A stretch of 64,000 bases of DNA from Leishmania infantum JPCM5. Lineage: Eukaryota; Euglenozoa; Kinetoplastea; Trypanosomatida; Trypanosomatidae. A model generated the notes under the pieces. The model had not been told where the DNA came from, did not search any database, and saw nothing but the letters and a program-made list of their open reading frames with translations. This document shows positions 57,750 to 64,000 of this stretch, piece by piece; position 1 is the stretch's first letter; each line of letters begins with the position of its first letter. Where the stretch lies: the NCBI RefSeq assembly GCF_000002875.2, contig NC_009419.2:1-64000 (forward strand), in the 5' to 3' direction. The translations under genes were made by a program, and so were the position numbers.

Positions 57750-58649
57750 GGGTTGTGCGCTGCAACACCTGCTGTATCTCCACAAAGATGCACCAGCATA
57801 TCGATTGTCTCTTCCGTTCTCATTTTGTGCACGGCGCTTTCGCTTTTCGACTTCATTGTACGTCTGCAGACGCGCACACTCGTTTATGCCTTCAGCGCTC
57901 CCCTTCCTCGTGCGCGCCTCGTCGTTCCATCCCTCGTTTGATTTCGCATTTCCTAGAGTATTTACCCATCATTTTTCTATACAGGTACCCATTCCACCAG
58001 CTGGTCTTCTCTTCCCTCCTTTTCCACTTTTTTTTTTTGCTTCTGTTGTTTGTTTTGTTTCGAATTAGATGCACTTCTTTCGTTTCCCTCCCTCGGTCTC
58101 AGTCTAGGTCTGCCTTATCCACCGTACCTTTCACATCTGTAAACGCGCACGCGCGCCACCTTCACCCTTTTTCCCCCTTCGTACACTACCTCTTTCTTTT
58201 CTTGTAGGCGTGCCTCACTCTTGTTCTCGCGGTGTTCGGGCCACACACCGCAGTTTGTTCACTTGAGCTAAATCTCCTACGAAGGTGAAACACGTCAAAA
58301 CCGATTAACGAGGGGGTGGGAAAAGAGGGGGCAACGCAGACATCTTTTGACGCTCCGGGTCTGCGAGGGTCATGCTCTTGCGAAAGAGGCGGGTCATTTG
58401 CCTGTGGTCGCGCGGTGCATGGAGAAGACGTCGAATGGACGGCCTTGAAACTGCACTACGTGGCTGCTGCCATCACCGCTGCTTCCCCCCCCCCTTTTGC
58501 CGCTGGCGTCGTCGCCGTCTCCTTTCTCCCCCTCCCCCTCCGTTGCCGCTTGCTATGTATCTCGACGCCTCCTCTTTTCTTTCCATATCCGTGTGTGCGT
58601 GTGTGTTTGTATGCTTACTCCGTTTAGATCTCTTACTTCTCCTTTGCAC

Positions 58650-59176
58650 TGATGACGAGGGACGCATCAGCGTCGTATTTCAGGGCCCGGCACCCGCTCT
58701 GTGTGGGAAAGCCATACAGCCCCCTACTTGCTGACAAATGCGGAACCACTTCTGGTGGTGGCAGGGTGGAGCGCCTACGACGGAGGGGGGGTCAGCGCGA
58801 TGCATTGCCACAGATGTCGGCGGCCAGGCCCTGGACGGCGTTGCGCCGCAGCGACCTGCAATCGTGCACACGTTAGTGTCACCCGTATGATTAGGCAGAA
58901 TGCCAAGGTGACTGGAACCTGCACTACCCGGGCCCCCACGCTGCCCACTGGAGTGGGGAGCCTGAGCCGCCCCGAGGGACGCACCAGGTGGGCGACTGGC
59001 ATAGTGGGGGAGCGGCTGTGAGGCGACCTGCGAAGCTGGTGTGGGCAGGGCTTAAGGCGGGGAGGCCGTGCTCTTCGACGACTGAGTCGGCGCGTTGCTG
59101 AAACGTTGGTGTCTGGCGCTGCTTCGCACGACTGGATGGGACCGTGAGAGGCCGGGGAGGGGTCGAGCCCGACTCA
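58650..59176 (+). mobile_element. SIDER-like retroposon copy B
   Basis: The second copy of the dispersed repeat, in plus orientation, about 17 kb from copy A and inverted relative to it. The 58704-59176 portion is identical, as far as I can read, to the reverse complement of 41137-41609. Its first 50 bases differ from copy A but share the GACGAGGGAC start. It lies in the probable 3' untranslated region of the CCCH gene, sense to its transcript, which is the usual position for Leishmania SIDER2 elements that destabilise or repress mRNAs. No obvious poly(A) tail is next to its 3' boundary. No open frame in it should be read as protein. Confidence 0.75.
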
Positions 59177-60062
59177 CGCGCTATGGCAGTGTAGACCTGT
59201 TTCAAATGCGAAAAAACCTCTTTCTCCGTCTCCGCTGAATGACAGCTGTGCGCAATGCAGAAGTACGAGCGGCGTTTTGTACGCTTCCGCCGACTTCTCT
59301 GCCGTCATCTCTTTTCCGCTTCTTTTTTTTTCCGTCCTCTTCGGTCGCGACGCGCGAATCTCCTCGACCCTCTTCTATTAGCAGTTGTAAAGATGTGGCA
59401 TGGACGCATGTTTTGGTGTATTGATTCAGGGTTCTTGTACTACACATTGGATTTGCTTTTGGCGTAGCGCGACTGCGCGTTCGTACCCCCGTGTGCTCTT
59501 GTGTGGGGACGTGCATCCGTCCGTGTGGTCGGTCTGCCGGCATGCACGTACTCTTCTTCCGCCGCTCTTGCTTTCTTTTGTTTGCTCGCTTCTCCACTGT
59601 TGCGCGTCGTTCTCGCGCGCGGACCGGAGGCGAGTTACGCAGCCCAGGCAGAGACCCGCATGCCACGAAAGCAGCACTCCCACCAAATGTAAAAAAAAAA
59701 TAATGCACCAGGGTGCCCCCTCTCCCCCGCCATACTCCGATGCTGTCGCGCATGACGCTCTTTACGTAGGTGGTTGCCGCACCTGGCGTGAACGTGCTCT
59801 CCCACTTCATGAGAACAAAGAAAAACTAGCAGAATACGTTTTTTTTTTCGCTCGCACATCACCAGCGCGTTACCGTCTAGTCGCCGAACTCACGCTCTCT
59901 CCAATCACGGAACAACATGCTGGCTGTATCACACCGTATGTGCTCACTATCCGTCAACAACACGTCCCCCTTCTCCATCTTGTATTCCATTGTTCATCCT
60001 TTTCCGGCACAAATTTGCGTTGTGCCCTCCCTCACCGCTCTCATCCCCACCACCTTGAACAC

Positions 60063-60095
60063 TTCTTCCCCCCCTCAAATGCACCCGTGCCACAG
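60063..60095 (+). promoter_or_regulatory. Candidate trans-splice acceptor of L30 gene
   Basis: CTTCTTCCCCCCCTC is followed by an AG at 60094-60095, 37 bases before the L30 start codon. A second AG after TTCCTTC (near 60110) is an alternative. Inferred from pattern. Confidence 0.45.
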
Positions 60096-60132
60096 AGAAG
60101 TAGTTCCTTCAGCATCTTTCCGTCTCACAAAA

Positions 60133-60447
60133 ATGGCCAAGAAGACGAAGTCTAAGGTGGACACGATCAACGCCAAGCTCCAGCTGGTGATGAAGTCCGG
60201 TAAGTACGTGCTCGGCACGCAGCAGGCGCTGACGACCCTCCGCCAGGGCCGCAGCAAGCTGATTGTGATCTCCAACAACTGCCCGCCGATCCGCCGCGCC
60301 GAGGTGGAGTACTACTGCACCCTCAGCAAGACCCCCATCCACCACTACTCTGGCAACAACCTGGACCTCGGTACGGCGTGCGGCAAGCACTTCCGCACGT
60401 GCGTCCTGTCCGTGACAAATGTTGGGGACTCTGACATCGCTGCTTAA
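60133..60447 (+). CDS. RPL30: 60S ribosomal protein L30
   Basis: Protein eL30 of the large ribosomal subunit, 104 residues from [20 protein letters not shown] at 60133. The L7Ae/L30e/Gadd45 fold is evident: [20 protein letters not shown], then [20 protein letters not shown] and [20 protein letters not shown], ending in [12 protein letters not shown]. All are hallmark eL30 segments, including NNCPPLR-like NNCPPIRR. Strong GC-ending codon preference fits a highly expressed gene. The open frame upstream to 59917 is pyrimidine-rich leader. Certain. Confidence 0.98.
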   Translation: MAKKTKSKVDTINAKLQLVMKSGKYVLGTQQALTTLRQGRSKLIVISNNCPPIRRAEVEYYCTLSKTPIHHYSGNNLDLGTACGKHFRTCVLSVTNVGDSDIAA

Positions 60448-61275
60448 AGGAAGGATAATGTGAACGGACAGCTTCTCTGTTCTTTTTCGTTTTAATTTGC
60501 GATTGTTTCCCGAAGAAGAAAAGCAACAATACCGAAAAGGGACGGAAAAATGTGCGCTTGACAGAATGGCATGTGCGAAGTTGGCGGCAGCGCACGTGCA
60601 CACCTGGTGATGGCAGCAGCGGCGACAGTATGCACGCATGCGCACACCTGGCAACGCCAGGGACGGAAAGGGAAGAGGATAGAGAGGGTCAAGTGTCGGA
60701 GGAGGACAAGCACAGAAGGGGAGGGGCGAGGTCGTGACGGCGCGCGTGCTTGTTTTGCTCCGACCTCTCTCTCCCTGTGTGTTCCCACCCTCTCTCTTGA
60801 TGCTTATCTGCGCGTGTTTTGCATAGGCACACACGCGACCCGCGCTGTTGCTGTCCGCTGCCGTCATGCCACCTCCCGCATTTCCTCTCCTCTGCACCCG
60901 TAGTGCTCGACAATCGCAGTAACAAAAAAGCGTGCGCTTCTTTTACATGCTTCATGTCCGACCCCTCTCCGTGGTGCGTTCACACTTCAGCGCGACCTCT
61001 TGCTCCTCCCCCACCCCCGCCCTTGCCTGATCTGCCAGAGTCGGCAGTACACCACCCTCTCGCTCTCGTCCTCCCTTGCTGCTCAATATCCACGCTGAGA
61101 CACACACCCACGCAGACGCACCAAAAGCCAAGAAGGGGAGAGGGTGGGTGAAAGTGGGCGGAGGAAACCTCTTGCCGCGGTGTGCATCCGTCTGTCTGTC
61201 TGCTCCTTGCCTCTCTCGACGATTGGTGCTCGTTTGCTCTCTTAGTGCATATTCGATGCTTTACATATTTTCTAA
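60448..61275. other. Intergenic, L30 to large hypothetical
   Basis: About 0.83 kb with no supported gene; the 3' untranslated region of L30 and a pyrimidine-rich leader from about 60990 to 61270 ahead of the next start. Confidence 0.5.
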
Positions 61276-63332
61276 ATGAGCACCTCAACTCGTCGCATCA
61301 GCGTCACCTCGGAGCAGCTGCAGAGCGACGCTCTTCGCGCCCAGCTCTTCAGTGCGTGCTGCGCGTACGGCGTTGTGGAGTGGGCGCAGTACCAGGAGGA
61401 CCCGAACTACAACACCACCACAGTGCACATTCAGTTCCAGAAGCTGTCCAGCGCCGACCGTCTCCGCAGCGACGTGCAGCAGCGAGGGCGCCTTTGGCAG
61501 ATCGAGAGCGAACCGGCGGCGCTGTGCGTGGGTACGGATGTTCTACTGAGCGCTGCGGAGGTGCTGCGCCTTGGCCGTCTCACCGCTGCACTGCCCGGCT
61601 TTGCATGCACGGCACTTATAGGCGTCACTGTAAGCAACACAAGCACCGCGGCAACGGCGAAGCAGACGCCGTCGCTGCCTACATTTGAGGAGAAGAGCTT
61701 TCTGCTGCACGGCCGCAGCACCGCATCGCGCACCACCCCCGCTTCTTCCAAGGTCACAGCCGAGCAGGAGGCTGCCCTATGGTCTGGGTTCGAACAAGAA
61801 TCCTCTGAGGTGCGCCACAGCTGCCTCGGCCCGTACTGCGCAGTGCTTCATTTTGGCTCCCCGCGCGATGCCAATGAGTTTCTCTGCCAGCACCAACTCA
61901 TTTTGGCGGAGCAGCACAGCGTGTACGCCATTCACGTTGGCACCGCACCCGGCTGCGCATTAGCGGTCGCGCTGCCAAAAATGTTGGCACGGCACGCGCT
62001 TGCCGACTGTGCCGTCGATGGGCGCGTGGTGCGCGGCTACGTGGTGGCCATGCACTCTAGCACGTACTGCGTGGTGGATGCTGGCCTCTATCCATCCGCT
62101 GATCAGGCAAGCATCACCACGCTAGTTCACACGCACACCAACTTCTTAAGCGTATCACTAGGGGACGAGGTGCAGGTGCAGCTGTCCGCCAGTGGGGGGC
62201 TGACAATGGCTGAGAAAGGGATGGTCGGGGGCAAGCTGCTGCGCGTCACCAGCGCCTCTGCTTTTTCAACTCGCCGCTCCGTTACCAAGGCGCAGCTACC
62301 CAATACTGCTGCTCGCACCCTTCGCACCTCCAACCTAGCGCATGGCTTAGTTGGCGCTGCTTCATCGCCGCACCAGCCGCAGGCGAGACCTGCCAGTGGA
62401 GGCAGGGCAACGGATGTGGCGGGGGCGGTAAGGCGCGGCACGCTCAACAACAAGCCAAACGCGACAGTCACCGGTGGTGGTAATGGTGGTGCAGTTACAT
62501 CCAAGCCTGCAGGCGGAGCTGCTGCCAAGGCACTTGCCAGCAAGCTTTTCAGGAGTATTCAGCAGAAGAGAAGTAGCGGCGGAGACAGTGAGGGCAACTC
62601 CGCGGAACGCATCTGCGCCTACCCAGCCGGCCTAGGCGCGTACGCGCGGCTGCTGGTGCGCGTAGAGCGGATCGAAGAGGATGGCCTGCACGCCCGCTGC
62701 GTCGACGACGCCGAAAACTGCGGCTACGCCGGGCCCGTTTTCATCCCTGCCGCGTTTGTGCCGGCTGACACCAGCAGCACCGGTCAGGGATGGCGGACGT
62801 TTGCGGTTGTAGGGGAGCGCATGCATGTGGCGCTGCTTTACATGGTGGCCGTGGGTGGCAGCGCCGCAACCATGCGTGGCGTTGCCTCCAAAAAGGAGGC
62901 GGATCTTCGCCACGCGGCAGCAGCCGCGGTGAGGGTCACGCCAGGAGACGTGGAGGGCGCCTCGGTTACGGCGGGGACGACAGTAATGGCAATGACCATG
63001 CTGAAGCTTTCTGCCGGCGATCTCGGTGTCCCGGCGGCCGACCACACATCCCCATACTTCCCCGCCTTTCTTCTCTACCCAGGGCTGCACGCGCCAGCGT
63101 CGCTGCGCCAAACGGTGCTTCTGCTGCCCTTGTCCGACCTGGGCTCGCTGGACCCCGCAACCCTCTCCACCTTGCCGGCGTCTCTCATTGTGTCAGAGGT
63201 GGTGAACGACGTGATGCGTGGGCAGTACGCCGTGGTAGTACCATGCGCAGTCTACGCCGCGCGCCAAGCTCAGCGCGCGGCCGCACAAGAGCAGCGCAAG
63301 ACGGCTGAGGTGGACGAGGTGAAGCGCCGATG
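61276..63332 (+). CDS. Large hypothetical protein, 5' part
   Basis: A long frame from MSTSTRRISVTSEQ at 61276, open for 685 codons until an assembly gap. I do not recognise the family. The first 75 residues could be an RRM-like fold (DALRAQLFSACCAYGVVEW, NTTTVHIQFQKL). Later a beta-rich stretch with VRGYVVAMHSSTYCVVDAG and LGDEVQVQLSASGG recalls an S1-type barrel, and a second, ARLLVRVERIEEDGLHARCV, is similar, so an RNA-binding or ribosome-biogenesis role such as an RRP5-like protein is conceivable. A low-complexity glycine/alanine linker (about 375-430) lies between. The call is a coding gene with unknown function; the S1 idea is weak. Confidence 0.75.
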
Positions 63333-63432
63333 NNNNNNNNNNNNNNNNNNNNNNNNNNNNNNNNNNNNNNNNNNNNNNNNNNNNNNNNNNNNNNNNNNNN
63401 NNNNNNNNNNNNNNNNNNNNNNNNNNNNNNNN
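63333..63432. other. Assembly gap, 100 N
   Basis: Exactly one hundred N bases inside the coding region. Such a round number is the convention for a gap of unknown length, so the distance between the flanks is not known and reading frame cannot be carried across. Confidence 0.99.
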
Positions 63433-64000
63433 TTCTTTCAGAATGACCAGAAGCCTCGGCAATCAACGCCCCGATACGCTAGCCGCCGCTACGTGCGCGT
63501 TGCGCTATCCACGATTGTGGGTTGCCTCCTCTGCCCCACGTGGACTCTGCAATCTTGCGCGAGCTGAGCGTGAATGGATGAGGCGACCCTCAACACGCTG
63601 CTCCTCAGTGGTGAATGCGATGTTCAGTGGGGCTCGCGAGGCACGCTGACGGTCCGCCGCACTGTTGAGCTGCACTCCAACAACATCCTTTACTGCTTCG
63701 AGGAGCCGAAGAACTCGATGGCGAAGCACATTAGGGAAAAGGTGTACGTGGAGGGTTGCCACGTTGTCGACGGTGGCGCCTACAACGACGCAGGCGAGCG
63801 ACTGCTTCTGTTTTTGGCTAACCATGACTACTCCGAGAAGGTCGATCTGCTCGGCAACCACCAAGCCTACATATTCGCTGCAGAGCAGACGACTCACAAT
63901 GCGCCACTGGGACAGGCTACACAACGTGCATCGATGTCGACGCTGCCGAACGCCAACTACATGGTGCAGCTTTTTCTCTGCGATAAAATGGTCAAGTGGC
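63433..64000 (+). CDS. Continuation of large hypothetical, frame broken
   Basis: The 3' continuation after the gap, partial at the window edge. The best coding frame changes: stretches in one frame (PHVDSAILRELSVN, before 63576) give way to another from about 63574 that stays open to 64000 with protein-like sequence (NTLLLSGECDVQWGSRG, MAKHIREKVYVEGCHVVDGG). The stops at 63565 and 63571 lie in that second frame just before it opens. One or more single-base errors next to the gap would explain this better than two genes, because no splice acceptor or intergenic sequence is visible. An alternative is a second gene starting at the ATG 63574. Confidence 0.55.

Larger units (their letters stand above)
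57199..60132. other. Long intergenic holding SIDER-like copy B
   Basis: This 2.9 kb between the CCCH and L30 genes is the longest gene-free stretch of the plus array. It is very pyrimidine-rich from 57490 to 58200, with a T8CTTTCAG at about 57732-57749 that looks like an unused or additional splice acceptor and a T13 tract near 58028-58040. SIDER-like copy B occupies about 58650-59176. Plus-strand frames inside it are compositional or read through the repeat. Confidence 0.6.

Noticed and set aside
1..64000. CRISPR arrays, rRNA genes, bacterial operons or phage elements
   Set aside because: None found; the whole layout is that of a kinetoplastid nuclear chromosome.

Overview
The window reads as a piece of a trypanosomatid chromosome, most probably Leishmania sensu lato. 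The evidence is: intron-free genes packed in two long same-strand arrays; polypyrimidine tracts ending in AG ahead of start codons (trans-splice acceptors); a C-rich/T-rich coding-strand bias in intergenic DNA that flips where gene direction flips; a 499-residue Leishmania-type pyruvate kinase; a phosphoglycan side-chain galactosyltransferase; and a roughly 0.5 kb dispersed repeat resembling a SIDER retroposon. From memory, the order galactosyltransferase - histone H4 - pyruvate kinase - PI-PLC - E1 beta - prohibitin resembles one end of L. major chromosome 35 (chromosome 34 in L. braziliensis numbering). I cannot confirm this or name the species from the sequence.

Left array, minus strand, about 2.3-40.9 kb, transcribed toward position 1. 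In coordinate order it holds: a frameshifted SCG-type galactosyltransferase, histone H4, pyruvate kinase with an unusual C-terminus, a PI-specific phospholipase C, the branched-chain ketoacid dehydrogenase E1 beta subunit, an unknown 261-residue protein, a CFAP99-like flagellar protein, prohibitin 2, a TrkH-type cation transporter, a coiled-coil protein, a conserved protein of unknown function, coatomer zeta, an LMBR1-family membrane protein, ARL2, a small single-span protein, a degenerate mitochondrial-carrier-like protein, an unknown 315-residue protein and two coiled-coil proteins. The first 2.3 kb carry no gene I can support.

The divergent strand-switch region is at 40.93-43.32 kb. Divergent switches are where RNA polymerase II starts transcription in these organisms. 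This one is AT-rich on its right side, has homopolymer tracts, and contains a SIDER-like repeat copy.

Right array, plus strand, 43.3 kb to the end. It holds: an FCP1/SCP-type phosphatase, a 2135-residue CEP290-like coiled-coil protein, a KISH/TMEM167 protein, an NDUFA5-like complex I subunit, a CCCH zinc-finger protein with a J-like domain lacking HPD, a second SIDER-like copy in inverted orientation, ribosomal protein L30, and a large gene interrupted by a 100-N assembly gap with reading-frame breaks after it.

The genes are neighbours by co-transcription, not members of one pathway. Two loose themes recur: proteins acting in the mitochondrion (E1 beta, PHB2, carrier-like, NDUFA5-like, perhaps two unknowns) and flagellar or cytoskeletal coiled-coil proteins (CFAP99-like, CEP290-like and others). 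I found no CRISPR array, rRNA, confident tRNA or bacterial-type operon. The observations I rate highest are the 473-bp identical inverted repeat pair 17 kb apart with one arm in the strand-switch region, the replaced effector loop of pyruvate kinase, the zinc-finger/J-like fusion, and the broken galactosyltransferase.
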